Below are positions 16,089 to 24,742 of a stretch of 55,199 nt of DNA, one piece after another. The stretch lies in NCBI GenBank assembly GCA_937982505.1, contig CALJLV010000156.1, positions 1 to 55,199 on the forward strand, read 5' to 3'. The notes beneath the pieces were generated by a model. The model was not told the DNA's origin, did no database searches, and saw nothing but the letters and a program-made list of their open reading frames with translations. A program made the position numbers and the translations under genes. Origin of the DNA: an uncultured Desulfobacteraceae bacterium (GTDB taxonomy: Bacteria > Desulfobacterota > Desulfobacteria > Desulfobacterales > UBA2174). Positions within the stretch are counted from its first letter, which is position 1, and every line of letters starts with the position of its first letter.

Positions 16089-17219
16089 TCAGGGCTGCAG
16101 AACGAATTTGCCCTGGGCATCCACCCGGTAGACCCGGTACAGGTCGCCCACCCGGTCTCCCTTTTGATCGAAGGAGATGCTGCCCGTCAGGGCCGGCATC
16201 TCCTTGAGCTCGGTTTTGAGAAAGGCGACCATCTTTTCGGTATCGGTGGACTGGCTGCCCTTGATGGCGGCGGCCACGGCGTTGAAGCCGTCACCGGCCA
16301 GGACGGCCCACACGGACCCGGGTTCGGCGTTGTACTTCTTTTTGAAGGCGTTCATGAAATCTTTGGCCGCCTTGCTGTCCAGGTCCTGGGGAACGGGGGG
16401 GCTGAGGAAGTAATAGCCCTCGGCCGCCTTGGCGCCGGCGATCTTGACCAGGTCGGGGTTGTTGGTGGCATCGCCGCCGATGAAGGGCACGTTCCAGCCC
16501 ATTTCCATCTTCTGGCGCAGCAGCAGGCCGGCTTCCGGGTAGTACCCAGTGAAGAGGACCCCATCCGGGCCGGCGGCCTTGATCTTGGTCAGGATGGTGT
16601 TGTAGTCGCGTTCGCCCGGGGTCAGGGCATCGTAGAAGACGATTTCCACCGGCTGCTTTTCCAACAGCCCCTTGGCTTCATCGGCCAGCCCCTTGGCGTA
16701 GGAAGTGTTGTCGTGGAGGATCGCGATCTTCTTGAATCCCATGTCCAGCACGGTCTTGGCCGCCACGTTACCCTGCTCGTCGTCGCGCGGGCAGGTGCGC
16801 AGAAAATACTTCAGCCCTTTTTCCGAGAGCCGGATGGCCGTGGAGCCGTTGGCGATCTGAAGGATCTTGGCCTCGTCATAGATCGCTTGGGAAGCCTCGG
16901 TGATGGAGGACCCGTAGGTGCCGATCACCGCCACCACGTCGGAGTTGGCCAGGCGCTGGGCGGCCAGGGCCGCGGTCTTAGGATCCCCGCCGTCATCCTC
17001 GGCGACGATTTCCACCTTCTTGCCGAGCAGTCCGCCCTGGTTGTTGAGTTCCTCGGCCAGCAGGTCCACGATCTGCTTCATGTCCTGGCCCTCACTGGCC
17101 CAGGCTCCGGTGAGCGGGGCCATGAGTCCGATCTTGAGCGTATCGGCGGCCATGACCGGCTGAACGCACAGCGCCAAGCCCAATACGATCGCAATGCCTA
17201 ACAGTGCTCGCTTGCCCAT
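16089..17219 (-). CDS. livK: Branched-chain amino-acid-type ABC transporter substrate-binding protein
   Basis: A 376-residue periplasmic binding protein of the Leu/Ile/Val (PBP1) family. The ATG at 17219 is supported by AAAGGAGG eight bases upstream and by the signal peptide MGKRALLGIAIVLGLALCVQ ending at VMA-ADTLKIGLMAPLTGAWASEG. Inner elements such as GLLGKKVEIVAEDDGGDPK, VVAVIGTYGSSITEASQAIYDEAKI and TCPRDDEQGNVAAK are typical of LivJ/LivK. It feeds LivHMGF. A terminator after the gene suggests that more binding protein than membrane complex is produced. The true ligand could be another amino acid or amide. Confidence 0.93.
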   Translation of the reverse strand: MGKRALLGIAIVLGLALCVQPVMAADTLKIGLMAPLTGAWASEGQDMKQIVDLLAEELNNQGGLLGKKVEIVAEDDGGDPKTAALAAQRLANSDVVAVIGTYGSSITEASQAIYDEAKILQIANGSTAIRLSEKGLKYFLRTCPRDDEQGNVAAKTVLDMGFKKIAILHDNTSYAKGLADEAKGLLEKQPVEIVFYDALTPGERDYNTILTKIKAAGPDGVLFTGYYPEAGLLLRQKMEMGWNVPFIGGDATNNPDLVKIAGAKAAEGYYFLSPPVPQDLDSKAAKDFMNAFKKKYNAEPGSVWAVLAGDGFNAVAAAIKGSQSTDTEKMVAFLKTELKEMPALTGSISFDQKGDRVGDLYRVYRVDAQGKFVLQP

Positions 17220-17349
17220 GAGAATTGCCTCCTTTGGTGATGAGTGGTGTCTGCTGGAACTCGAAGCCGTACCGGCTTCCGGAGCCGATTGAGATTCAGC
17301 CTTCGCAAGCGTCCCCGCGCGGGAGGCGCTGGTTGTGGAAGTCACCGGC

Positions 17350-17377
17350 TTACTATCATATCATCCGAATATGTCAA
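17350..17377 (-). promoter_or_regulatory. Candidate promoter of livK
   Basis: On the minus strand TTGACA (17377-17372) is followed after 16 bp by TAGTAA (17355-17350), with the alternative -10 GATAGT one base earlier. It is correctly oriented and about 130 bp from the livK start. The -35 is perfect and the -10 modest. Confidence 0.5.
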
Positions 17378-17545
17378 TGGAAAACAGAACGTTCACAGGC
17401 TTTCCGGAAGTGGGGCCGTGGATGCGGGCCCGCCCGGGTCCCCGGGTTCTCCAGACCCTCGGGAACCTTTCAGCGTCGGCCGGAAACGGGAGAGGTATTG
17501 GCTGGAATAAAGGATTCGACCGAACATTAAGCTTATAAAATAAAT

Positions 17546-17574
17546 TTGACAAAAGTTTGTATCCTAACTATATT
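17546..17574 (+). promoter_or_regulatory. Strong sigma70-type promoter before the MarR/betaine operon
   Basis: TTGACA (17546-17551), a 17-bp spacer and TATATT (17569-17574) form a near-consensus promoter in AT-rich DNA. It would give a leader of about 170 nt before the MarR gene at 17752. Confidence 0.75.
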
Positions 17575-17731
17575 AATCTCTGCCGTAGAAAACGCCGAGG
17601 CGACCTTAGGTGTAGATGATTTTAATGGAATTAAGTTAGTTCGAAAATTTAAAGATTGCTGCGACAAGGGAGTTGAAACAGGGTGACGGGTAAAAATAAG
17701 GATCATTTTGCTTTGAACCGCACAATTCGAA

Positions 17732-17746
17732 CTCAATTTGTTTGAG
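17732..17746. promoter_or_regulatory. Dyad CTCAA-N5-TTGAG before the MarR-type gene
   Basis: Exact 5-bp arms (17732-17736 and 17742-17746) lie immediately upstream of the GTG at 17752. MarR proteins bind short dyads of this spacing and often autoregulate. The site is downstream of the promoter, where bound protein would act as a roadblock. The arms are short, so chance occurrence is possible. Confidence 0.35.
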
Positions 17747-17751
17747 CCGTC

Positions 17752-18264
17752 GTGAACACGTCTCCAGCCAGGATTTCGCAACCGCGCCGGCCATGCGATC
17801 AGATGTCCATGCTGCTGCGCCGAATCATCCAGGCGGTCGACCTCCATTCGCGCTACCTGGCCAAGCGCTTCGGGCTCACCGGACCGCAGCTCGCCGTCCT
17901 GGAGGAAATCGCCCGGGGGGGCGGCATCACGGCCGGAGAGGTGGCCCGGGCCGTCAGTTTGAGCCAGGCAACGGTGACCGGGATCCTCGAAAGGCTCCAC
18001 CGGCGCGATCTGATCGTCCGCCACCGCAGTACGGTGGATCGGCGCCGGGTGATCCTGGAGATGACGGCCGGCGGCCGGCGGCTTCTGGACGAGGCGCCGC
18101 CGGCGATGGGCGAATCCTTCCTTTGGGCCTTCAACCGTCTGCCGGGCTGGGAGCAGTCGATGATCTTGAGCGCCTTGCAGCGGCTGGCAGCCATGATGGA
18201 ACCGGGCGGGGGGCGGGATCCCGCCCCCCTGCTGACCCCGGCGGACCCGGCTCCAGAGATATAA
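17752..18264 (+). CDS. MarR-family transcriptional regulator
   Basis: A protein of up to 170 residues with a MarR winged helix. FGLTGPQLAVLEEIARGGGITAGEVARAVSLSQATVTGILERLHRRDLIVRHRSTVDRRRVILEMTAGG contains helix-turn-helix and wing, with the conserved D-R-R in the wing. The start is uncertain: GTG at 17752 and ATG at 17803 (MSMLLRRIIQAVD) are both in frame, and neither has a strong Shine-Dalgarno. The shorter form begins where MarR proteins usually begin. It lies 39 bp before a glycine-betaine-type ABC operon on the same strand and probably controls it. GbsR/OpuR regulators of betaine uptake in other bacteria are also MarR-like. Confidence 0.87.
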   Translation: MNTSPARISQPRRPCDQMSMLLRRIIQAVDLHSRYLAKRFGLTGPQLAVLEEIARGGGITAGEVARAVSLSQATVTGILERLHRRDLIVRHRSTVDRRRVILEMTAGGRRLLDEAPPAMGESFLWAFNRLPGWEQSMILSALQRLAAMMEPGGGRDPAPLLTPADPAPEI

Positions 18265-18303
18265 ACCCTGATCTTTTCATTACTGGATTGAGGAGCATCG
18301 GCA

Positions 18304-19512
18304 GTGCGCACGGAAAAAATCCGCGTGGAAAACCTGACCAAGATCTTCGGGCACCATCCTGAAAAAGCCCTGGAGTTGATCGGCCAGGGCAGCACCAAGG
18401 AGGAGATCTTCGCCCAGACACGCCAGACCGTGGGGGTCTACGACGCCTCGTTCACGGTCCACCAAGGCGAGATCGTGGTGGTGATGGGGCTTTCGGGCAG
18501 CGGCAAATCGACGCTGGTGCGCTGCCTCAACCGGCTCATCGAGCCCACGGCCGGCAAGGTCTACATCGATGGCCAGGACGTCACCGCCCTGTCCACCAAT
18601 GCGCTGCGTCAGTTTCGCCAGCAGCATCTGGGCATGGTCTTCCAGAACTTTGCCCTCTTTCCCCATCGCACGGTCTGCGAAAACACCGAGTTCGGCCTGG
18701 AGGTTCAGGGCGTCGATCCGGCCAAACGCCGCCAACAGGCCATGAAGGCCCTCGAGCAGGTGGGCCTCAAGGGCTGGGAGGACCAGTTTCCGGCCCAGCT
18801 TTCCGGCGGGATGCAGCAGCGCGTGGGCCTGGCCCGGGCCCTGGCCCTGGATCCGGATATCATGCTCATGGACGAGGCCTTTTCGGCCCTCGACCCGCTG
18901 ATCCGGCGCGACATGCAGGACGAACTGCTCGACCTGCATGACCGGCTGCGCAAAACCATCGTCTTTATCAGTCACGATCTGGACGAAGCCATCAAACTCG
19001 GCGATCGCATCGTGCTGATGAAAGACGGGGCCATCGTCCAGGAGGGAACCGCCGAGGAGATTCTCACCAACCCGGCCAACGAATACGTGGCACGCTTCGT
19101 CGAGGACGTGGACATGAGCAAGATCATCACCGCCGAGTCGGTGATGAAAAGGGCGGTGGCCGTGGCCGAGTACCCCGGCGACGGGCCCAAGGCGGCCCTG
19201 CGCAAGATGGAAAAGGCGGGGATCTCTTCGATCTTCGTGCGCCAGGAGCACCACCTAAAGGGCCTGGTGACCGCCGAAGACGCGGCCCGGGCCGCCCGGC
19301 GCGGCGACAAGCATCTGGATTCCATCCTGCGGCGGGACATCGCCCGGGTGAGTCCGGAAACCCCGGCCATCGAACTCTTCCCCCTGCTGGCCGAATCGTC
19401 TTTTCCGGTGGCGGTGGTGGATGCCGACAACCGCCTCAGGGGGGTGGTGATCAAGGGGTCGCTGCTGGCCGGCATCGCCGCCACCCTGCAAACGGAGGAT
19501 TCCACGGGATGA
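18304..19512 (+). CDS. Glycine betaine/proline-type ABC transporter ATPase with CBS domains
   Basis: A 402-residue ATPase of the ProV/OpuAA class. A GTG start at 18304 follows TTGAGGAGC. The N-terminal extension HHPEKALELIGQGSTKEEIFAQTRQTVGVYDASF is characteristic of ProV/OpuAA. Walker A is GLSGSGKST (62-70), the signature is LSGGMQQRVGLARAL, Walker B is IMLMDEAFSALDP, and the switch is VFISHDLDEA. The C-terminal part (about 275-400) is a tandem CBS module, known in OpuA to sense ionic strength or c-di-AMP. It drives compatible-solute import with the next two gene products. Confidence 0.93.
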   Translation: MRTEKIRVENLTKIFGHHPEKALELIGQGSTKEEIFAQTRQTVGVYDASFTVHQGEIVVVMGLSGSGKSTLVRCLNRLIEPTAGKVYIDGQDVTALSTNALRQFRQQHLGMVFQNFALFPHRTVCENTEFGLEVQGVDPAKRRQQAMKALEQVGLKGWEDQFPAQLSGGMQQRVGLARALALDPDIMLMDEAFSALDPLIRRDMQDELLDLHDRLRKTIVFISHDLDEAIKLGDRIVLMKDGAIVQEGTAEEILTNPANEYVARFVEDVDMSKIITAESVMKRAVAVAEYPGDGPKAALRKMEKAGISSIFVRQEHHLKGLVTAEDAARAARRGDKHLDSILRRDIARVSPETPAIELFPLLAESSFPVAVVDADNRLRGVVIKGSLLAGIAATLQTEDSTG

Positions 19513-20354
19513 ACGCCTACAAGATCCCCATCGGCGACGCCATCGAGGCGCTGATCGAGTTTTTCGTCAATCATTTTTCGTTTGCCACCCGGGCCTTTTC
19601 CGCCTTGACGGAAAACGGGATCCGCCTGCTGGTGGACGCCATGACGTTCTTTCCGGCCTGGGTCCTGATTCTGGTTTTTACCGCCCTGGCCGGATATCTG
19701 AGCCGCCGGCGCGGAATCGCCCTGTTCACCCTCCTGGGACTGGGGCTGATCTGGAATCTGGGGCTCTGGGCGCCCACGGTGAGCACCCTGGCCCTGGTGC
19801 TCATCGCCACGTTCTTCGCCGTTCTCATCGGCCTGCCCCTGGGGATCCTGGCGGCCCTGAGCGAACCGCTCAACCGGATCATCACCCCGGTGCTCGATTT
19901 CATGCAGACCATGCCGGCCTTCGTCTACCTGATTCCGGCTATTCCCTTCTTCGGGCTGGGTCCGGTGGCGGCGATTTTCTCGACGGTCATCTTTTCCGTG
20001 CCGCCGGCCATCCGGCTCACCTGCCTGGGGATCCGCCAGGTTCCCCGGGAGCTGATCGAGGCGGCCGACGCCTTCGGCTGCGACCGCCGCCAGAAGCTCT
20101 TCAAGCTCCAGCTGCCCCTGGCCATGCCCACCATCATGGCCGGGATCAATCAGACCATCATGCTGGCCCTCTCCATGGTGGTCATCGCCGCCATGATCGG
20201 GGCCAAGGGGCTGGGCGGCGAAGTCTGGAAAGCCATTCAGCGCCTGCAACCCGGCCAAGGGTTCGAGGCGGGGATCGGGATCGTGATCGTGGCTATCATT
20301 CTGGACCGCATCATGCAGCGCGTGGGGGGCAGGCCCAAGACCGAGAGGGTCTAG
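19509..20354 (+). CDS. Glycine betaine/proline-type ABC transporter permease
   Basis: A 281-residue inner-membrane permease of the ProW/OpuAB class, with its ATG overlapping the ATPase stop (ATGA). The stretch TVSTLALVLIATFFAVLIGLPLGILAALSEPLNRIITPVLDFMQTMPAFVYLIPAIPFFGLGPVAAI is the conserved ProW core. EAADAFGCDRRQKLFKLQLPLAMPTIMAGINQTIMLALSMVVIAAMIGAKGLGG contains the EAA coupling loop. It has about six to seven hydrophobic segments after an amphipathic N-terminus. Confidence 0.93.
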   Translation: MNAYKIPIGDAIEALIEFFVNHFSFATRAFSALTENGIRLLVDAMTFFPAWVLILVFTALAGYLSRRRGIALFTLLGLGLIWNLGLWAPTVSTLALVLIATFFAVLIGLPLGILAALSEPLNRIITPVLDFMQTMPAFVYLIPAIPFFGLGPVAAIFSTVIFSVPPAIRLTCLGIRQVPRELIEAADAFGCDRRQKLFKLQLPLAMPTIMAGINQTIMLALSMVVIAAMIGAKGLGGEVWKAIQRLQPGQGFEAGIGIVIVAIILDRIMQRVGGRPKTERV

Positions 20355-20455
20355 GGACGGTTCCCCGGAACGGGCCGTGGCGGGCCTCTGCATCGGCCAG
20401 GGATCAGCCCGCAACGCCCCGGTTATCATCAACCCAAACATTCAAGGAGGTCGTT

Positions 20456-21310
20456 TTGAAAAGAGGATTCTCACTCACTTTGGCATTGGCGCTTTTCACC
20501 GTTCTCTTCAGCGCCCCGACGGCCATGGCCGGCAAGGGGAAGGTCGAACTGGTCTACGTCGAGTGGGCCTGCGCCACGGCCAGCACCAACGTGATGCGCG
20601 CGGTGCTGCAGGAGAAACTCGGCTACGAGGTGGAGGCCACGCCGGTGAGCGCCGCGGCCATGTGGCAGGCCCTGGCCACCGGGGACGTGGACGCCATGAC
20701 CACTGCCTGGCTTCCGGTGACCCACGGCCACTATCTGGAAAAAGTCCAGGACAAGGTGGTCAATCTGGGCGAGAACTGCGCCGGGGCCGGGATCGGCCTG
20801 GTGGTGCCGGACTACGTGACCCTCAACAGTATCGAAGAGATGAACGCCAACGCAGCCAAGTTCGACGGTAAGATCATCGGCATCGACCCGGGGGCCGGGA
20901 TCATGAGCAAGACCGAAGAGGCCCTCAAGGTCTACGGGCTGGACAAACTGAGCCTGGTGGAAAGCTCGGGGGCCATGATGACGGCGACTCTGGCCGACAA
21001 GATCAAGAACAAGGAGTGGGTGGTGGTCACTGGCTGGACCCCCCATTGGAAGTTCGCTCGCTGGCCGTTGAAATACCTCGAAGACCCCAAGAGGGTTTAC
21101 GGGGGCAGCGAATACATCGCCACCATCGTGCGCCAGGGGCTCGAGGCGGATATGCCCGAAGTCCACCGCGTGCTGGACAACTTTCACTGGACCCTGGCGG
21201 AAATCGGCCAGGTGATGGGGTGGGTCGCCGACGGCGCCGAGCCTTACGCCGCGGCTAAACGCTGGGTCGATGAAAACCCCGAGATGGTGCAAGGCTGGAT
21301 CGCCCCCTAA
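20456..21310 (+). CDS. Glycine betaine-type ABC transporter substrate-binding protein
   Basis: A 284-residue periplasmic binding protein of the OpuAC/ProX family. The start is TTG at 20456, supported by AAGGAGG at 20444-20450 and by the signal peptide beginning MKRGFSLTLALALFTVLFSA and ending MA-G. The ligand-box sequence LVYVEWACATASTNVM has the aromatic and cysteine pattern of betaine-binding proteins, and GDVDAMTTAWLPVTHGHYLEK, VVPDYVTLNSIEEMN and VVVTGWTPHWKFARWPLKYLEDPK are typical OpuAC segments. It follows the permease by 101 bp and ends the operon before a strong terminator. Confidence 0.92.
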   Translation: MKRGFSLTLALALFTVLFSAPTAMAGKGKVELVYVEWACATASTNVMRAVLQEKLGYEVEATPVSAAAMWQALATGDVDAMTTAWLPVTHGHYLEKVQDKVVNLGENCAGAGIGLVVPDYVTLNSIEEMNANAAKFDGKIIGIDPGAGIMSKTEEALKVYGLDKLSLVESSGAMMTATLADKIKNKEWVVVTGWTPHWKFARWPLKYLEDPKRVYGGSEYIATIVRQGLEADMPEVHRVLDNFHWTLAEIGQVMGWVADGAEPYAAAKRWVDENPEMVQGWIAP

Positions 21311-21329
21311 TCGGCCTTCGGTCCATGCG

Positions 21330-21363
21330 AAAAACCGGTCCCTGAACGAAGGGACCGGTTTTT
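21330..21363 (+). terminator. Rho-independent terminator after the betaine operon
   Basis: A 13-bp perfect stem pairs AAAAACCGGTCCC (21330-21342) with GGGACCGGTTTTT (21351-21363) around an 8-nt loop. The A-run on one side and T-run on the other make it potentially bidirectional, so it could also end the minus-strand gene that stops at 21433. Confidence 0.93.
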
Positions 21364-21432
21364 GAGTTATGGGCCTGATCCGGCATCTATCACGGCTCGA
21401 AACGGCCGGCACCCTGTCCCGGCCCGGGCAGG

Positions 21433-21882
21433 TCAGGGTGCCGTGATCTCGATCAGTTCGCGGACCGTGTCGCACAGGGGCGGCTGAAGCGGGCGCCAGC
21501 GCGGCTCGATGGCCAGACCTTCATGCCAGGTCAGATCCACCGCCACCAGGCTCTGGGCCGCCGCCTGATCCGAAGCCGCGCAGGAGATCTGTTCCGGGTA
21601 ATACTCAATCCAGAGCATCCGCTGGGGGTCGATGCTAAAATCACGGGCCACGCAGGTGGCGATGTGGCCGGTGCAGCTGCGCACCGACATGTCATTGAGC
21701 CGCTTTTTGGGCAGGTCCGAGACTACCGCGATGACCGGTTTGAGGTGGGCCAGGCCTTTGCCGCAGCCGCGGCGCAGATCGAAGAGGCGCAGCCGGCAGC
21801 GGCCGCTGCCCAGCTGCATGCGGCCGCCCCATCCCGGCCAGCGGTAGACATCGTCGTAGATCAGCACATGGGCGGTCATCAT
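21433..21882 (-). CDS. Unrecognised protein downstream of the NorQ/NorD-like pair
   Basis: A 149-residue protein I do not recognise. It starts MMTAHVLIYDDVYRWPGWGG, has a basic, cysteine-containing stretch (SGRCRLRLFDLRRGCGKGLAHLKPVIAVVSDLP), three further scattered cysteines and a tryptophan-rich tail. No signal peptide or membrane segment is apparent. A GGAG element lies 8 bp before the start. It is transcribed in the same direction as the VWA and AAA+ genes, 112 bp after the VWA stop. The gap contains CCCTG/CAGGG and GTTGA/TCAAC dyads and a TTGACA without a good -10. It may belong to the same operon or have its own promoter. Whether it is a partner or target of the NorQ/NorD machine is unknown. 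Confidence 0.72.
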   Translation of the reverse strand: MMTAHVLIYDDVYRWPGWGGRMQLGSGRCRLRLFDLRRGCGKGLAHLKPVIAVVSDLPKKRLNDMSVRSCTGHIATCVARDFSIDPQRMLWIEYYPEQISCAASDQAAAQSLVAVDLTWHEGLAIEPRWRPLQPPLCDTVRELIEITAP

Positions 21883-21994
21883 CGGCTCCGCAAACCAGAT
21901 CCGGGCATCGGGTCCAAAAGTCGACTCTTCCTCAGGGTGAAGTTAAGATCGGTCCGCCCGCCGTTGATGTCAACCCTGTTTGCGGCAGGGGGGG

Positions 21995-24742
21995 TCAACG
22001 GGTCAAGCGCCCGTAAACGGACAGCAGTTTGCCGGGCAGTTCGGCCACGTCCCCGATGACCGTGTGGTGCATGGGGCCGTAGAGATCGTCCAGGCGCGGA
22101 TCCTGGGGCAGGTTGACGGTGATGGCATGGGTGTGGACCCCCTGGGCCCGTGCCTCCCCCACCGCTTGGCGGGTGTCGGCCACGGCATGGTCCCCCTTGT
22201 AGTCCAGGTCGTTGGGGAACCCGTCTCCCAGGATGATCAGCAGTCGCACCCGGGCCGGTTCGGCCGCCAGGCGGGCGGCGGCATGGCGGATGGCAGCCCC
22301 CATGCGGGTGGCCCGGCGGGGCGCCAAGGCCGCGATACGCCGCCGAGCGGTTTCATCCAGCGGCTCCTGGAAATCCTTGATCTGCAGATAGTCGACGCCC
22401 AGACGCCCGCTGCCGGAGAAACCGGCCAGGGCGAAACGGTCCCCCACCACTGAGAGGGCCTCGCAGAACATGACGATGGCCTCCTTTTCCACGTCCACCA
22501 CCCGCTGACGCCCTCCGGCCACCGGGTTGCCGGTGCTGCGCGACAGATCCACCAGCAGGAGCACCGCCACATCGCGCAGGCGCTTGACCCGCTTGATGTA
22601 GAGCCGTTCCGAAGGCGTCACGCCGGCCTGCCGGTCCACGGCATAATCGATCAGGGCGCGGTAGTCGAATTCATCTCCCTCGATCCACTGGCGCAGGAGG
22701 CCGATCCCCTGGGGCCGCAGCAGTTCGAAGGCCCGGCGCAGCCGGACCGCCAAGCCGGACCGGCGGGCCAGCACATCGGCATAGAAGGACGGATCGGCCA
22801 GATCCACGGGGCGCTCCACTACCCGCACATGGTCGGCCAGGTAGCCGCCGGCGCTCTGGTCCCATTCCGGATACCAGGCGGCCGGCAGGCCGTCGGGCGC
22901 CGCGGCCGGTGGGGGGGCGGGGTCGGCCGCCATCATGACCTGGCGCAGGGTTTGGGGATCGAGCACGACCCGCGGAGCCCCCGGGGGGCGGCTGGTATCG
23001 TGCCGCAGCAGATCGGCCATCTGGCCGGGATCCAGCCGGCCCTGGTGATCCATCAACACGCGGATCAGCGCACTGCGCAGAATCCGGATGCCGTGTTTTT
23101 CCAGGCGGCCTTTGAGGGCGGTGGCCCGGCGCAGGAGGGCGCGCTGGGCCTGCCCGAAGAGGGCGGCCGGCACATGCCAGCCAAAGGGGGGGACGAGCCG
23201 CTCATCCGGGCCCTGCCGGGGATGCCGGGCGGTCAGGCGATCATAGGCCGATACCGTCCAGCGGGCGGCGGCCTCCACGGGTGCACCCGGGGGCACCAGC
23301 GCCTCAAAGGCGGCGGTGAGGATCGAGAGGGTTTCACGATCGTGGCCGGCGGCCGCCTGGCGCTCCTGAAGCACCACCGCCCGGTAGAGGCGCTGGCGCA
23401 GGCCCGCCGGCCGGGTATCGGCGATCGAGCGGAGGGCTTGGGCCAGACGCGGTCCCAGGATGCGCCACAGCCCGGGGGTTTGCTGTCGCCAGACCCGGGC
23501 CAGGCGTCCATGTTCGGCGATGGTGAAGAGATCTTCGGCCAGTTGCGGATCGGCGAAGCGCTGAAAGAACCGCTCCAGGTCGCAGCGGTCGCCGGGTTCC
23601 GGGCCATTCGCGGGGGGAGGCATCTGGTCGAGCCGTTCGAGGTCGAAGTCCAAAGTGCCGTGTTCGTAGTGACCGGCTTCCAGACGTACCAGCAGCTTGT
23701 ACAGATCGACGCTGGCGTCCCGGCCGCCGCCGGCATCCAGTTCCGCGGGCAGATAGAGGCGCTGCCCGTCGCTGCAGACCACCGCTTCGCCGCGGATGGC
23801 GGCGCCGCGGGCCTCTCCCAGGGCGCTGATGGGCGCAATGACCAGGGGCCGGCCCAGCCGGGCGTCCAGGTAACGGCTCAGGGCCGGTCGGATGGAGGCC
23901 AGCGAGACGCGCCGCTGCAGGGATGCAAAATGCTGGCGGGCCGCATCGGTTTTCAAGGCCAGCATGCGGCGGCCGAAATCCCGGTGGCGTTCGCAGCGCG
24001 CCAGAGCTTGGGCGACGAAGTCCGCCAGAGCTTCGGGGTCCAGCATTTCCAATCCGGCCGCCAGACCGTCGAGAAAATCATCCACCAGGCGAAAATCGTA
24101 CCGGGTGACACGCCGAAGCGCTTCGAGCTGGAAGGCCCGGCGCGGCGCCTCGAGATCCAGGGCTGCCTTGGGCAGGACATGGCTCAGGTGCAGGCTCTGG
24201 TTGTAGGACAGGGGCCTGTCGAAGGCCGTCTGCAAAAGGTCGAGAAAGGCCGCGGCCGCCTGGAGGTCGCCACTGCGCAGGAGGCCTTCGCAGGCCTCCA
24301 GGGGGCGCTTGAGGGTATAGGTCCCCTTGGCGCGCAGCACGGCCACCACCGAAAGAAAGCGGGATACCGCGGGTGGCGGGCCGAAGCGGATCACCGGTAC
24401 CAGGGCGGTCGCCATTAGCTGGCCCAGCTCCGGTCCGTGGGCCGCGGCCAGCCGGATCTGGGGCCAGTATTCGGCCGCACGCCGGCCCGGTGCATGGGCC
24501 AGCAGCTCGGCGCCGCCCGCGGCCAGGGTCCGGGCCAGCGGGATGGAGATGCTCAGCGCGGCGATGGTTTCCTCCACCAGGCGATCCAGATCCGCCGGGC
24601 GCGGGATCCGCGGTCCGCTGTGCAATTGGCGGGTGACCAGGTCCGCCAATTGCGGATCGAGGGCGGCCAGCCGTGTCAGGCCGTCCACCCGCAGGGCGCC
24701 GGGCATGGGGGGGGCAGAGGATCGTTGCCGCTCAGAAGGCAT
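21995..24742 (-). CDS. NorD/CbbO-type von Willebrand factor A protein, unusually long
   Basis: A 915-residue protein with a C-terminal VWA domain. The MIDAS is complete: DLSRS at about 732-736, the threonine in RRATRMGAAIRHA near 812, and the aspartate in LIILGDGFPND near 840. YPEWDQSAGGYLADHVRVVE upstream of the domain matches the NorD/CbbO motif. The first 600 or so residues are helical, arginine- and leucine-rich, and form a long platform. Classical NorD is nearer 600-800 residues. The ATG overlaps the end of the preceding MoxR-type ATPase gene by 11 bp, so the two form a unit. In known systems such pairs remodel or activate metalloenzymes (nitric oxide reductase, RuBisCO). Neither target is encoded here. 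Confidence 0.88.
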   Translation of the reverse strand: MPSERQRSSAPPMPGALRVDGLTRLAALDPQLADLVTRQLHSGPRIPRPADLDRLVEETIAALSISIPLARTLAAGGAELLAHAPGRRAAEYWPQIRLAAAHGPELGQLMATALVPVIRFGPPPAVSRFLSVVAVLRAKGTYTLKRPLEACEGLLRSGDLQAAAAFLDLLQTAFDRPLSYNQSLHLSHVLPKAALDLEAPRRAFQLEALRRVTRYDFRLVDDFLDGLAAGLEMLDPEALADFVAQALARCERHRDFGRRMLALKTDAARQHFASLQRRVSLASIRPALSRYLDARLGRPLVIAPISALGEARGAAIRGEAVVCSDGQRLYLPAELDAGGGRDASVDLYKLLVRLEAGHYEHGTLDFDLERLDQMPPPANGPEPGDRCDLERFFQRFADPQLAEDLFTIAEHGRLARVWRQQTPGLWRILGPRLAQALRSIADTRPAGLRQRLYRAVVLQERQAAAGHDRETLSILTAAFEALVPPGAPVEAAARWTVSAYDRLTARHPRQGPDERLVPPFGWHVPAALFGQAQRALLRRATALKGRLEKHGIRILRSALIRVLMDHQGRLDPGQMADLLRHDTSRPPGAPRVVLDPQTLRQVMMAADPAPPPAAAPDGLPAAWYPEWDQSAGGYLADHVRVVERPVDLADPSFYADVLARRSGLAVRLRRAFELLRPQGIGLLRQWIEGDEFDYRALIDYAVDRQAGVTPSERLYIKRVKRLRDVAVLLLVDLSRSTGNPVAGGRQRVVDVEKEAIVMFCEALSVVGDRFALAGFSGSGRLGVDYLQIKDFQEPLDETARRRIAALAPRRATRMGAAIRHAAARLAAEPARVRLLIILGDGFPNDLDYKGDHAVADTRQAVGEARAQGVHTHAITVNLPQDPRLDDLYGPMHHTVIGDVAELPGKLLSVYGRLTR

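Larger units (their letters stand above)
17220..17751. other. Divergent regulatory region between livK and the MarR/betaine genes
   Basis: About 530 bases without a gene. The part from about 17520 to 17751 is clearly AT-richer than the rest of the window. It carries the livK promoter candidate (17350-17377, minus strand), the MarR promoter (17546-17574, plus strand) and a CTCAA-N5-TTGAG dyad (17732-17746) just before the MarR start. Confidence 0.6.

Noticed and set aside
21900..21994. Promoter for the 149-residue gene at TTGACA in the NorD downstream gap
   Set aside because: TTGACA is present on the minus strand but no acceptable -10 lies 16-18 bp away, so it was not listed as a promoter.
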